Counted from the first letter of the stretch, positions 47,566 to 56,307 are shown. The stretch: 64,000 nt of DNA from JABDMH01 sp965222645 (GCA_965222645.1 OZ244968.1:1674001-1738000), one strand, 5' to 3'. Translations and numbers: made by a program. The notes: generated by a model not told the origin, from the letters alone.

Positions 47566-47976
47566 ATGATTACAAAAATTACACACACTAATGTTTACGT
47601 GATTGATCAGCGGGAAGCTTTGGATTTTTATACTGGTAAATTGGGATTCGAAGTCAGAGCAGACCACTCCTTTGGCCAATTTCGCTGGTTGACTGTCGGA
47701 CCAGCGGGAAATCCAGAAATAGAACTTGTATTATCACCAATCTCTGAACAAATGTTGGGAGACAGGGAGACGGCGCAGCTTGTTAAGGGATTAGTGAGAC
47801 GAGGTGTGTTTAGCGGCCCGGTCTTAGAATGTGAGGACATTTATGCAACTTATGAAGAATTAAAGGGTAAGGGAGTGGAATTTACGAAACCACCCACAGA
47901 AGAGTTCTACAAAACAGAAGCAGTCTTTAAGGATAATTCTGGAAACTGGTTTTCCCTGGGTGAAAAGAAAAAGTAA
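47566..47976 (+). CDS. VOC-family protein
   Basis: 136 residues, a glyoxalase/bleomycin-resistance fold: ITHTNVYVIDQREALDFYTGKLGFEVRAD at the start, GPAGNPEIELVLSP in the middle, VLECEDIYATYEELKGKGVEF and AVFKDNSGNWFSLGEK at the end. Metal ligand pattern fits the family; the reaction is unknown. Co-oriented with the AraC gene 25 bp upstream. Confidence 0.9.
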   Translation: MITKITHTNVYVIDQREALDFYTGKLGFEVRADHSFGQFRWLTVGPAGNPEIELVLSPISEQMLGDRETAQLVKGLVRRGVFSGPVLECEDIYATYEELKGKGVEFTKPPTEEFYKTEAVFKDNSGNWFSLGEKKK

Positions 47977-48187
47977 CACGGTACCCGATAAACTGCAAAG
48001 TCACGTTTTAGAGAAGCCTTGGATGTAAATCTATCTGGTAGTTCCCCGCTGTAATCATTGCTCAACACGCGTATGCAATGACCATCAATTCTCCAAAATC
48101 AAGGATCCAGTAGAGATAATTATTTAAATTGCATTAGGGCGATGACAAATTGTTTGGGATAATCTTAAAATACGGAGAGTGTAATAA

Positions 48188-49006
48188 GTGGAATACAAAA
48201 CATTCAGACCGGATTCTGATTTGGGAGCCTTGGTAAAATGCTATTGGACTCTAAGAATCCCCAAGGACGTTCCGAAGGGTCGACAACAGGTACTATCAGA
48301 TGGTTGTTTGGATATGATTTTTAATCTTGGTGACATCGTCAGAAGATTATTACCAGGTAATAAATATTCTATCCAGCCGCGCTCTTTTGTTCTTGGGCAA
48401 ATTACCAAGCCAATGTGGATAGAACCGATGGGAAAAGTGGAGACCTTTGCCGTTCGATTTAATCCGGGAAGCTTCTCATATTTTACCCAAGCCTCAATGA
48501 CTGATCTAGCTGACAAGGACACAGAACTAAAGGAGTTATTTGATGAGAATAAGGTAACCTTGATTGAATCTGCAATTGCCAACGCGAAAGACACACCCGA
48601 ACGAATTTCTTTGATTGAAGATTTCCTATTTGATGTGATAAGAGAAAATATTGATTTACCTGTTCTATTAAGATCTATGATTGACAGAATACTGCAGACC
48701 AATGGTACTGTGAGTATTAAGGAAGTCATGGAGGATAATCTCAGTCAACGGAGGAGCCTCGAAAGAAAATTTGCCGAGCAAGTCGGGACAAGCCCAAAAC
48801 AACTTTGCCGGGCAATCCGATTCCAGAGGACCCTGAAATCAATGCTGGAGAACAAGATGAGCCTGACGGAGGTCGGGTGCGAGAACGGATATTATGACCA
48901 ATCGCACTTCATAAAGGACTTTAAGGAGTATACAGGCAAAAGTCCCAAGGAGTTTTACAAGGATAAAAGTTCTACGCTTTCTTCTGTACTATATTCAAAG
49001 GAATAG
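48188..49006 (+). CDS. AraC-type regulator with DUF6597-like N-terminus
   Basis: 272 residues from a GTG start with a GGAG-like site upstream. The N-terminal part (YKTFRPDSDLGALVKCYWTL, SDGCLDMIFNLG, FAVRFNPGSFSYF) is the DUF6597-type sensor of Bacteroidota AraC proteins. The C-terminal AraC domain (about 175-262) has LSQRRSLERKFAEQVGTSPKQLCRAIRFQ and YYDQSHFIKDFKEYTGKSPKEF. It precedes another VOC gene, a second AraC-VOC pair like the one at 47097. Confidence 0.92.
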   Translation: MEYKTFRPDSDLGALVKCYWTLRIPKDVPKGRQQVLSDGCLDMIFNLGDIVRRLLPGNKYSIQPRSFVLGQITKPMWIEPMGKVETFAVRFNPGSFSYFTQASMTDLADKDTELKELFDENKVTLIESAIANAKDTPERISLIEDFLFDVIRENIDLPVLLRSMIDRILQTNGTVSIKEVMEDNLSQRRSLERKFAEQVGTSPKQLCRAIRFQRTLKSMLENKMSLTEVGCENGYYDQSHFIKDFKEYTGKSPKEFYKDKSSTLSSVLYSKE

Positions 49007-49160
49007 GGCTGTCGCATTTTTACAATTTCATATGATCAAATCGGATTAAATTTGCCCAAATCCAGTATGTATGAGAAAAATCTTGGCCATCACGAAAACA
49101 ATGGTCTTTATTGTCTTGTCCTTCTATCAAGACCCTATCATTAATGTAAAATTAAAAGAA

Positions 49161-49529
49161 ATGAAAAGTTACCTCGCTATTTTTGAAATTCCGGCTGTTG
49201 AAATATCAAGAGCTATTAGCTTTTACGAGAGTATTCTGGACCTAAAGATTGAAAAAATCGATATGCCCGGTATGAAAATGGGTTTATTACCATATGAAGA
49301 CCAAATGGTGGTGGGAGTTATTGTCGAGGGAGACGGCTACGAGCCCTCTGCGGGTGGTGTAACTGTCTATCTGAATGCAGGTGATGATCTTCAACTCGTT
49401 TTGGACAAAGTCGAGAAAAATGGAGGAAAAATACTAGTTTCTAAATCTCCACATGCGGATGAGAGCGGCTATTTTGCAATCTTCCTGGATTCCGAGGGTA
49501 ATCGCATTGGACTCCATTCCACAAACTAA
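49161..49529 (+). CDS. VOC-family protein
   Basis: 122 residues from ATG 49161; an upstream ATG at 49071 would add 30 residues with a weak hydrophobic stretch and is less likely. The domain has YLAIFEIPAVEISRAISFYESILDL, GMKMGLLP and AIFLDSEGNRIGLHS, typical of the glyoxalase/VOC fold. Function unknown. Follows the AraC gene at 48188 on the same strand. Confidence 0.88.
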   Translation: MKSYLAIFEIPAVEISRAISFYESILDLKIEKIDMPGMKMGLLPYEDQMVVGVIVEGDGYEPSAGGVTVYLNAGDDLQLVLDKVEKNGGKILVSKSPHADESGYFAIFLDSEGNRIGLHSTN

Positions 49530-49561
49530 ACAAAGTGCAGTGGCCCCCATGAGATTTGAAA

Positions 49562-49969
49562 TTAAGCAAGTTCCTTATTTAGCTTCTTGTGATATTCTGA
49601 AATCACCTGAGCTTTCTCTTTCATAATCTGCTTGCCCAGCTCCCGTCGTGGGCAATTCAGGTTATACCTGGCTCCCCAGTCCATTATTTCGATCACTATG
49701 GGCAGTAAATCCACCCCCTTTTTTGTCAAACTGTAAATAAATTTAGATTTATTTACTGGTGACACTTTCTTTGAGATTATGTTTTCACGCTCAAGAACCT
49801 TTAGCCGATTCACCAAAATATTAGTGGCGATCTTTTCCTCCGATTTCAAAAACTCACTGTAAGATACCTTGCCGCGAAGCATGATATCTCTGATGATCAA
49901 TAATGACCACTTGTCACCAAAGACATCAAGCGAGCAGCTAATCGGACAATCTGATCTCTTCTTCTTCAT
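49562..49969 (-). CDS. HxlR-type transcription regulator
   Basis: 135 residues from ATG 49969, with an AAGG 7 bp upstream (a TTG at 49975 is the open-frame start but less likely). Winged helix of the HxlR family: CPISCSLDVFGDKWSLLIIRDIMLRGKVSYSEFL and ILVNRLKVLERENIISKK. CPISC near the N-terminus holds the family's redox or aldehyde-sensing Cys. It likely represses itself and the divergent TfoX-like gene through the double operator at 49982-50027. Confidence 0.93.
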   Translation of the reverse strand: MKKKRSDCPISCSLDVFGDKWSLLIIRDIMLRGKVSYSEFLKSEEKIATNILVNRLKVLERENIISKKVSPVNKSKFIYSLTKKGVDLLPIVIEIMDWGARYNLNCPRRELGKQIMKEKAQVISEYHKKLNKELA

Positions 49970-49981
49970 ATGCAAACCTTA

Positions 49982-50027
49982 TTGCATTTTGCAATATCTT
50001 TTCTATATTTGTTATTGCATTTTGCAA
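49982..50027. promoter_or_regulatory. Double operator of the HxlR/TfoX divergent region
   Basis: The 13-bp palindrome TTGCA-TTT-TGCAA occurs exactly twice, at 49982-49994 and 50015-50027, centres 33 bp apart (about three helical turns). It starts 13 bp upstream of the hxlR ATG. Both predicted promoters lie in or next to it, so it is very likely the HxlR binding site for autoregulation and control of the divergent gene at 50122. Confidence 0.8.
50004..50011 (+). promoter_or_regulatory. Plus-strand -7 box (TfoX-like gene)
   Basis: TATATTTG matches TAnnTTTG and lies between the two operator copies; ATTG at 49981-49984, 19 bp upstream, is a partial -33. Transcription would start near 50018, inside the second operator, so bound HxlR should block it. 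Confidence 0.5.
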
Positions 50028-50030
50028 GTA

Positions 50031-50038
50031 CAAATATA
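50031..50038 (-). promoter_or_regulatory. Minus-strand -7 box (hxlR gene)
   Basis: On the minus strand 50038-50031 reads TATATTTG, a good -7 box. The predicted start near 50024 lies inside the second TTGCATTTTGCAA copy, consistent with autorepression. No clear TTTG -33 element was seen. Confidence 0.5.
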
Positions 50039-50121
50039 CTAATCTTACAGGATCAGAAATATGAATAATCAGCAAATGAAAACACATTGACATTTCACCG
50101 GAATACAACAAATAAAACATA

Positions 50122-50451
50122 ATGGCCTACAGTGAGGAGATAGCAAGTCGCATCAGGGAAGCCCTTCAACATTTACCTCATGTCGAAGAAAAAAAGATGT
50201 TTGGAAGTTTGGCTTTCATGGTCAATGGAAAAATGTGTCTGACAGCGGGGCCGGGGAGAATGATGTGTCGCATAAACCCGGAACTCCACGAAGAGGAAGT
50301 CAGTAAAAAAGGCTGTACCACAGTATTAATGCGAGGCAAAGAATATCGCGGATATATCTATGTCCAGGAAGATTTTCTGAATTCGAGCAGCGACTTTCAG
50401 CATTGGATAGATCTCGCATTGGAATTCAACAAAGAATTGACAATGGAGTAG
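50122..50451 (+). CDS. TfoX/Sxy family protein (N-terminal domain)
   Basis: 109 residues matching the TfoX N-terminal domain: SRIREALQHLPHVEEKKMFGSLAFMVNGKMCL and GYIYVQEDFL. In gamma-proteobacteria Sxy/TfoX controls competence, but single-domain copies in Bacteroidota have unknown roles. It is divergent from hxlR and shares its operator region, which suggests it responds to the same stress. Confidence 0.88.
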   Translation: MAYSEEIASRIREALQHLPHVEEKKMFGSLAFMVNGKMCLTAGPGRMMCRINPELHEEEVSKKGCTTVLMRGKEYRGYIYVQEDFLNSSSDFQHWIDLALEFNKELTME

Positions 50452-50658
50452 GCTACTCTACCGTCACCACTGAACTTTTCATTAGCCAACCTGCAATTCG
50501 ACTTATTTTATTTTTATCTCCTACCTTTGATAAGATCATTCTCAATCATCTGTTATGGTTGGATGATAGAGATATCAGCAACTATTGGTACCGACACCAG
50601 GAAAGATCCAAGAAAGAGCGGTAATCAATGGCTGTAAAAGAACAGTAAAGAAATATAG

Positions 50659-51297
50659 TTGCAGAAGCAAGACCGACAGCGCATATTTGAGATTCTGGCC
50701 GTGATTCTCACTGGAGTGGGAAAGTTCGTTTTTGTTGACTTTTTCGAACTGAAGTTTGTGTATATCACGACAGCCATGGTATTTTGGGTAGGCTTTATTG
50801 CTTTTAAATACCGTACAAATAGTCAAATCCTTGAATATTGGGGATTTACTAAAGATCATTTTAGAGAAGTCGTATCAGTCCTGCTTCCACTAGGTATAAT
50901 TAGCATCCTACTATTTCTCGTGATCGGTTATCAAAGGAACACTATTGTGTTAAATTGGCATTTGTTCCCAATACTGCTACTGTATCCCTTTTGGGGATTG
51001 ATTCAACAATTCTTAATAGTAGCATTGGTTGCTGGCAATCTCAATGATCTGGAAAAATTCCGACTCCCTGAAATTTGGATCGTTGTGATTACCTCTCTCA
51101 TTTTCTCCATCGTTCATTATCCCAACACCTTGTTGATGGTGGGAACATTTGTCCTGTGTCTAGTATATTCCAAAGTATATTTATGGAAAAAGAATCTGTA
51201 TGTTCTGGGACTGTTTCATGGGTGGTTAGGAGGGCTTTTCTATTTCATCGTTCTCAACAGAGACCCGTGGGTGGAAATGTTTGGTGGGTTTTCCTGA
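50659..51297 (+). CDS. CPBP/CAAX-protease-like membrane protein without the catalytic EE
   Basis: 212 residues from a TTG start, with about six membrane helices. The CPBP (Abi) motifs are recognisable but changed: the usual EExxxR is GLIQQFLIV, while FSIVHYPN and GLFHGWLGG match the family's FxxxH and HxxxN/D motifs. Losing both glutamates suggests it is not a protease. Function unknown. Confidence 0.75.
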   Translation: MQKQDRQRIFEILAVILTGVGKFVFVDFFELKFVYITTAMVFWVGFIAFKYRTNSQILEYWGFTKDHFREVVSVLLPLGIISILLFLVIGYQRNTIVLNWHLFPILLLYPFWGLIQQFLIVALVAGNLNDLEKFRLPEIWIVVITSLIFSIVHYPNTLLMVGTFVLCLVYSKVYLWKKNLYVLGLFHGWLGGLFYFIVLNRDPWVEMFGGFS

Positions 51298-51422
51298 TAG
51301 TAAATAAGAAAATGTGGAGATTTGAGTTATTTGACTTAAAGCCGTACAGTGATTAAGCAACTGCACGTTGATAAATGTAGCATCAGGAAGGTTGATGATG
51401 AATCAAATAAAAAACACGCTAT

Positions 51423-52154
51423 ATGACCGTACTAGTAGTAGGAGCAAGTGGAGCGACTGGCAAACATTTGGTTGAACAATTGTTGAAAGGAGATGAAACC
51501 GTCAGAATAATCGTCCGCACTCCGGAAAAGTTACCGGAATCATGGAAAAAAAATAGTCAGCTTCTCATAATAAAGGAAGAAATATCGGTGATGGGCATAG
51601 ATAGCATGGCTGAGTATCTCATGGATTGTGATGCAGTAGCTTCATGTCTTGGTCATAATCTGACCTGGAAAGGAATTTATGGAGCACCGCGAAAACTAGT
51701 TACTGATGCAGTCAAACTCATCTGCCACTCAATTGAGAAAAATGCATCTGACAAGCCAGTGAAACTTCTACTCATGAATACTGCAGGCAACCGCAACAGA
51801 GACCTCGATGAGCGTATTTCAACCGGTCAGAGATTTGCAATAGCAGTGCTCAGAATCCTCTTGCCTCCACATTCAGACAACGAGCAGGCAGCCGATTACC
51901 TGCGCACCGAGATTGGCCAGGATGATAAATTCATTGAATGGGTAGCCGTGCGACCCGATAATTTAATAAATGAAGATGACGTTACCGAATACGAAATTTA
52001 TCGCTCACCTACCAGAAGTGCACTATTTAATGCAGGAGTGACAAGCCGGATTAATGTCGGTCATTTTATGGCTGAGCTGATTAGAAAAAATGACCTGTGG
52101 AAGAAATGGAAAGGACAAATGCCAGTGATTTACAATAAGGCGGATGACAACTAA
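51423..52154 (+). CDS. NAD(P)-binding SDR/NmrA-like protein
   Basis: 243 residues. Rossmann start VLVVGASGATGKHLVEQLLKG (3-23, with GASGATG) and VRIIVRTPEKLPESW follow the atypical SDR/NmrA pattern. Contains DAVASCLGHNL and MNTAGNRNRDLDER, and GVTSRINVGHFMAELI near the end. Possibly a redox sensor or reductase; no substrate clue. Confidence 0.88.
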   Translation: MTVLVVGASGATGKHLVEQLLKGDETVRIIVRTPEKLPESWKKNSQLLIIKEEISVMGIDSMAEYLMDCDAVASCLGHNLTWKGIYGAPRKLVTDAVKLICHSIEKNASDKPVKLLLMNTAGNRNRDLDERISTGQRFAIAVLRILLPPHSDNEQAADYLRTEIGQDDKFIEWVAVRPDNLINEDDVTEYEIYRSPTRSALFNAGVTSRINVGHFMAELIRKNDLWKKWKGQMPVIYNKADDN

Positions 52155-52222
52155 AGTGTCTGTAACGCAAGCACCATGGATTATTTGCCCTAAGAAAATA
52201 TTTTTTGTAGAATAGTCAATCT

Positions 52223-52522
52223 ATGAACAAACAAGTCGATCGTTATTTGAAGAACCTCAATAAATGGAAAGAGGAATTGACCGAACTTCGTCATTTAATA
52301 CTCGAGTGTGGACTGACTGAAGAATTTAAATGGATGCATCCTTGCTATACTCATAAGGGTAAGAATATTGTATTAATTCATGAATTTAGAGACTACTGTG
52401 CAATTCTTTTTCACAAAGGCGCTCTTTTGAAAGACGCTAAAAAAATACTGATCCAACAGACAACAAACACTCAATCTGCCAGACAAATTCGCTTTACAAG
52501 TTTGGCGGAAATAAGGCAATAA
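52223..52522 (+). pseudogene. Truncated DUF1801/YdeI-like protein
   Basis: 99 residues that match the first half of the DUF1801 domain: ELTEEFKWMHPCYTHKGKNIVLIHEFRDYC and GALLKDAKKIL, as in the full-length paralogue at 54760. The frame stops after FTSLAEIRQ, where the paralogue continues (FTSVEQINKVNALV), so the second half is lost. It is 55 bp upstream of the Nramp-like gene. Could be a functional short form. Confidence 0.6.
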
Positions 52523-52577
52523 AATTGCTGCAAACATAAATTCCATTAAGAGGGCATCCGCAATAATCTATCAACAA

Positions 52578-53831
52578 TTGAACAAAGAAAAATCAATAAA
52601 TCTTTTCAAAAAATTTATTCTCTTCGTCAGTGCCGTCGGTCCCGGCCTATTCCTGGTAGGGTACAATATTGGCACAGGTAGTGTAACCACTATGGCGTCT
52701 GCAGGCGCAAACTACGGCATGGGGTTAAGCTGGGCTGTATTGATTTCATGTTTATTCAGTTATATTTTGATCGTCACTTTTGGTCAATATACGTTGGTCA
52801 CAGGCAAGACAGCCCTACAGAGTTTTAAGTTCAATTTTGGCAGCTCAATATCCCAAGTCGTTCTATGGTCGCTGATTATATCCGAGATGATATCCAGTAT
52901 TGGGGTAATGGCTATTGTGTCAGAAGTGATACACGAATATTCGAAATTCTTCTCTGAAGATGGTGAAGGCTTGAGCACCGTTTTGATTACTCTTGTTGCT
53001 GGGACACTGATAGTCGCTCTGTTATTTAATAGCAAATATTCCGTGATCGAAAAAATCCTGATCGTATTTGTAACGATCATGGGACTGAGCTTTGTCCTCA
53101 CCGCTATTCTTGTTATTGAAGATCCAACGGAGGTAATAATGGGAATGATACCCAATATTCCAAACGAGGCTAATGCGGGATTAATCGTGGCAGGTATGAT
53201 CGGAACCACTATGGGTGGTGTACTATATGTGATCCGGTCTACTACTGTAAAAGAGAAAAAATGGAATATTTCTCACCTAAGAAATGAAAAGAGGGATGCA
53301 TTTATTTCAGTGCTATTGATGTTCCTCCTCAGTCTGGCGATCATGGCAGCTGCGGCAGGCACATTACATCCGCTCGGACTGAAAGTAAATAATGCCATTG
53401 ATATGGTAAAATTATTGGAACCGCTTGCCGGAAAATTTGCCATCACGATCTTTGTCGGTGGTTTGGTTGCAGCCGGTATTTCCTCCCTGTTCCCCCACTA
53501 TGTTTTAGTACCCATGCTTCTATCCGATTATCAAAATAAACCACTGGATCTTACACAATCGAAAAATCGACTGATAATTATATTTTATGCATTACTGGGT
53601 TTAGTAGTACCGGTATTTGGTGGGCGGCCTGTCGTTGTGATGATTGCCTCTCAGGCACTTGCTCTACTGGCCACACCACTCATTCTCCTGTTGATGTGGG
53701 TTCAGATTAACAGAAAATCGGATCTGGGGGAATACCGCGCTGGGCTGGGAAAGAACATAATGATCGGCTTGATTACTTTATTCACAATCTATATCTGCGT
53801 AATCGGATTTCTGGGATTTTTAAAATTGTGA
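52578..53831 (+). CDS. Nramp-fold transporter without metal-binding residues
   Basis: 417 residues from a TTG, with about 11 membrane helices. The Nramp outline is clear (FVSAVGPGLFLVGYNIGTG, GIMGTTMGG-like IGTTMGGVLYV). In the metal transporters helix 1 carries DPGN and helix 6 MPHN; here these read IGTG and MGGV, so the metal ligands are missing. It ends 1 bp before the sugar isomerase/epimerase gene, hinting at transport of a sugar, cyclitol or other organic compound (inference). Confidence 0.85.
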   Translation: MNKEKSINLFKKFILFVSAVGPGLFLVGYNIGTGSVTTMASAGANYGMGLSWAVLISCLFSYILIVTFGQYTLVTGKTALQSFKFNFGSSISQVVLWSLIISEMISSIGVMAIVSEVIHEYSKFFSEDGEGLSTVLITLVAGTLIVALLFNSKYSVIEKILIVFVTIMGLSFVLTAILVIEDPTEVIMGMIPNIPNEANAGLIVAGMIGTTMGGVLYVIRSTTVKEKKWNISHLRNEKRDAFISVLLMFLLSLAIMAAAAGTLHPLGLKVNNAIDMVKLLEPLAGKFAITIFVGGLVAAGISSLFPHYVLVPMLLSDYQNKPLDLTQSKNRLIIIFYALLGLVVPVFGGRPVVVMIASQALALLATPLILLLMWVQINRKSDLGEYRAGLGKNIMIGLITLFTIYICVIGFLGFLKL

Positions 53832-53832
53832 C

Positions 53833-54747
53833 ATGGAAAAAAAAATAAATGAATACATTGTGTGCGCATATCTGTACTCCATAACTAAGTACGGTTACCC
53901 ACCCGGGGCAGCAGATACGCTTTTACACATCGATGAGATGAGTGCACTGGGGTTTTCATCAATCGAACTGGAAGGGATAAGAGAACAACATCTGACTGAG
54001 GTATATGAGCTTAAGGATGCCATCGTCGGAAAATTAGAAGAGAAAGATCTGAACGTACCTTATTTTTGTGCAGTCTTACCCGCCTTAGGCAGCCCGGATA
54101 AAAAGGTCGTCGATAAGCAGTTGGCCCTTTTTGAAAAAGCTTGTGACTTGGCTACATCACTTGGTGCTATTGGAATACTGGATAATGCTCCTCTACCGCC
54201 CTTTCAATTTCCAGACGACATCCCCGTAGTAAGGCATTACGATGAGGACGTACTCAATGCAGCTTATCTGCCTAAAAATATATCATGGAAGGAATTCTGG
54301 GATCGCATCACCTATACCTATCGTACCGCTTGCGAAATTGCAGATGGTTATGATCTAAAATATGTGATGCATCCTGCCGTGGGTGTTTTATCTTCCAATA
54401 CGGATGGCTTTTTGTATTTCCACGATGCCGTAAAAATGGACAACTTGAGATTTAATCTGGACACCGCCAACCAGTTTGTCATGAAAGAAAATCTCTCGTT
54501 AGCTTTGAGAAGGTTAAAAGATCATGTGGACTACATCCACATTTCCGACAATGACGGGATAAAAATGGGACACCTGCCTATTGGCAAGGGAAACATTCGC
54601 TGGGACGTATTCTTTGAGACATTAGATGTAATTGACTACCGGGGACACATTGGAATTGATATTGGAGGATCAGAGTCTGTAGTAGAAAATCTCGACAGTG
54701 CCTACTTGGAGGCAGCCAGATTTATTATAAACCATTGGCAGGCTTAG
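53833..54747 (+). CDS. Sugar phosphate isomerase/epimerase-type TIM barrel
   Basis: 304 residues with the AP endonuclease 2/xylose isomerase-like fold: SALGFSSIELEGIREQHLTEVY, FCAVLPALGSPDKKVVDK, NLDTANQFV, DYIHISDNDG and HIGIDIGGSE, with metal-binding Glu, Asp, His at the usual strand ends. IolE/IolI-type enzymes work on inosose or keto-sugars. It lies 1 bp after the Nramp-like gene, clearly co-transcribed. Confidence 0.9.
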   Translation: MEKKINEYIVCAYLYSITKYGYPPGAADTLLHIDEMSALGFSSIELEGIREQHLTEVYELKDAIVGKLEEKDLNVPYFCAVLPALGSPDKKVVDKQLALFEKACDLATSLGAIGILDNAPLPPFQFPDDIPVVRHYDEDVLNAAYLPKNISWKEFWDRITYTYRTACEIADGYDLKYVMHPAVGVLSSNTDGFLYFHDAVKMDNLRFNLDTANQFVMKENLSLALRRLKDHVDYIHISDNDGIKMGHLPIGKGNIRWDVFFETLDVIDYRGHIGIDIGGSESVVENLDSAYLEAARFIINHWQA

Positions 54748-54759
54748 CAACACAATTTA

Positions 54760-55380
54760 ATGAATCCTAAAGTAGATAAGTACCTTGAAAATGGTTGTAT
54801 GCGCTGTAAGCTGGGCGGCACGCCAGCATGCAAGGTGCGCAGATGGACAGCCGAATTGCAGATGCTGCGCAAGATAGTTCTTGACAGCGAACTGACTGAA
54901 GAAATAAAATGGGGTATTCCTTGTTATACCTTTCAAAAAGCAAATGTATTAATAGTCAGTGCATTTAAAGCGTATTGTTCGATAAGTTTTTTTAAGGGTG
55001 CATTACTCAAAGGCGCTAGTGACCTACTGGAGAAGCCAGGGGAAAACACGCAAGGGGCTCGGCTCATTAAATTCACGAGTGTTGAGCAAATAAATAAGGT
55101 CAATGCTCTAGTGAAAGAACTTATTGCCGAGGCCATAGCAATTGAAAAAGCGGGATTAAAGGTCGATTTTAAAAAGAATCCCGAACCAATTCCCATCGAA
55201 CTCCGGCAGAAATTGGATCAAGATCCCGTCTTTAACAAGGCATTCCGGGCGTTGACACCGGGAAGGCAAAGAGGATACATTTTACATTTTTCCCAGCCCA
55301 AACAAAGTAAAACTCGTATAAGCAGAATTGAAAAATGTGTGCAGAAGATTCTGGCTGGCAAGGGATTGAGTGAGATGTAA
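54760..55380 (+). CDS. YdeI/OmpD-associated (DUF1801-containing) protein
   Basis: 206 residues. DUF1801 half: LRKIVLDSELTEEIKWGIPCYTFQ and SISFFKGALLKGASDLL; C-terminal YdeI half: IPIELRQKLDQDPVFNKAFRALTPGRQRGYILHFSQPKQSKTRISRIEKCVQKIL. An unusual Cys-rich insert near the N-terminus (GCMRCKLGGTPACKV) could bind metal. A full-length paralogue of the truncated gene at 52223. Starts 12 bp after the isomerase gene, so it ends the operon. Confidence 0.88.
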   Translation: MNPKVDKYLENGCMRCKLGGTPACKVRRWTAELQMLRKIVLDSELTEEIKWGIPCYTFQKANVLIVSAFKAYCSISFFKGALLKGASDLLEKPGENTQGARLIKFTSVEQINKVNALVKELIAEAIAIEKAGLKVDFKKNPEPIPIELRQKLDQDPVFNKAFRALTPGRQRGYILHFSQPKQSKTRISRIEKCVQKILAGKGLSEM

Positions 55381-55758
55381 ACTGTATTAGGCTAATGTGG
55401 ATGCTGGGACCAGTTGTCTCAAACAATCGAATCTTGTGTTCCGTCGCATAAATAACTAGACAGATTAGTTTGTCCTTTTTCACCATGGCTGTCTTACAGA
55501 GCCTAGACAGAGCAACACTATGCATGCGTCCTGTGCCTTGCCCTGGCAAAAAATTACGACGCTACTCTATGCACTTATTCATACAACGAAACACTTGTTT
55601 GCTTAAATGATTGTAATAAAGATCACACTTTTTACTGGGATCCCGGTTGCATACCAAACAAGACTGATCCCAAATTTGCCGGATTATTTATTTCAAAAAA
55701 TCGATTGTCTAGATAGACATATGGTGATCACTCAAACTAAAATGATCGTAAATGGCAT
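55381..55758. other. Gap without recognised features
   Basis: This convergent 378-bp gap between the YdeI-like gene and the immunity gene at 55759 has no gene, clear hairpin terminator or repeat that I can recognise. It marks the boundary of the toxin locus. Confidence 0.5.
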
Positions 55759-56304
55759 TCACAAATCGTTCAGATTGCGATAGATTCTTTTTCCTGTACG
55801 CATAGAGGCAATCGCCAGACCATTTTTGAATCCCACATAAGGTTTATCAATCTCCAATATTGCTCCGGTCAAGACAATTGAATATTTATTCCCTCCTTTT
55901 TTTAAGGCAGCAATCAGTTTATCATAAGCCCTGTGAAAGGAGTCATTAGCCTCATGAAAGGAGTCAATAGCTTTCTGGAATTCTTCCTCCTTCGGAAGAT
56001 CTACTCTACATGCCTTAAGCAAAATCCCAAGTGCGTTGGAAGCCTTTTCTTGTAGATCATAAGCGGAGGCAAAAAGCTTGTCTAGTTCCTTTAGATCACT
56101 ATCGACTTCTTCCTCCCAGCCAAAATTATCCACCAACCGTAGTCGCGGTGGCCCACCTCCGTGATATTCAGATTGGGGTCTGTCTTCAATCCATTTTTCC
56201 TTGGTCCTTGGATCTATATAATAACTAAGCCAATTTAGATGATCGACTTTGACTAGGTCTAGACTCTTAATTTTCAATCTTGCAGCATGATCAAATAACT
56301 CCAT
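55759..56304 (-). CDS. Imm27-like immunity protein with added helical domain
   Basis: 181 residues. The N-terminal ~60 residues contain KWIEDRPQSEYHGGGPPRLRLVD, a PxSExHGGGxPxL pattern I recall from the Imm27 immunity family. The C-terminal ~100 residues are helical and charged, with a repeated AxxSFHEAxxSFHRAYDKL heptad-like run. It starts 3 bp after the stop of a remnant toxin tail on the same strand, so it is the immunity gene of a decayed third module. The family name is from memory. Confidence 0.65.
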   Translation of the reverse strand: MELFDHAARLKIKSLDLVKVDHLNWLSYYIDPRTKEKWIEDRPQSEYHGGGPPRLRLVDNFGWEEEVDSDLKELDKLFASAYDLQEKASNALGILLKACRVDLPKEEEFQKAIDSFHEANDSFHRAYDKLIAALKKGGNKYSIVLTGAILEIDKPYVGFKNGLAIASMRTGKRIYRNLNDL

Positions 56305-56307
56305 AGT

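Noticed and set aside
50403..50624. 73-codon frame after the TfoX-like gene
   Set aside because: It overlaps the 3' end of that gene in another frame and has no domain or start signal.
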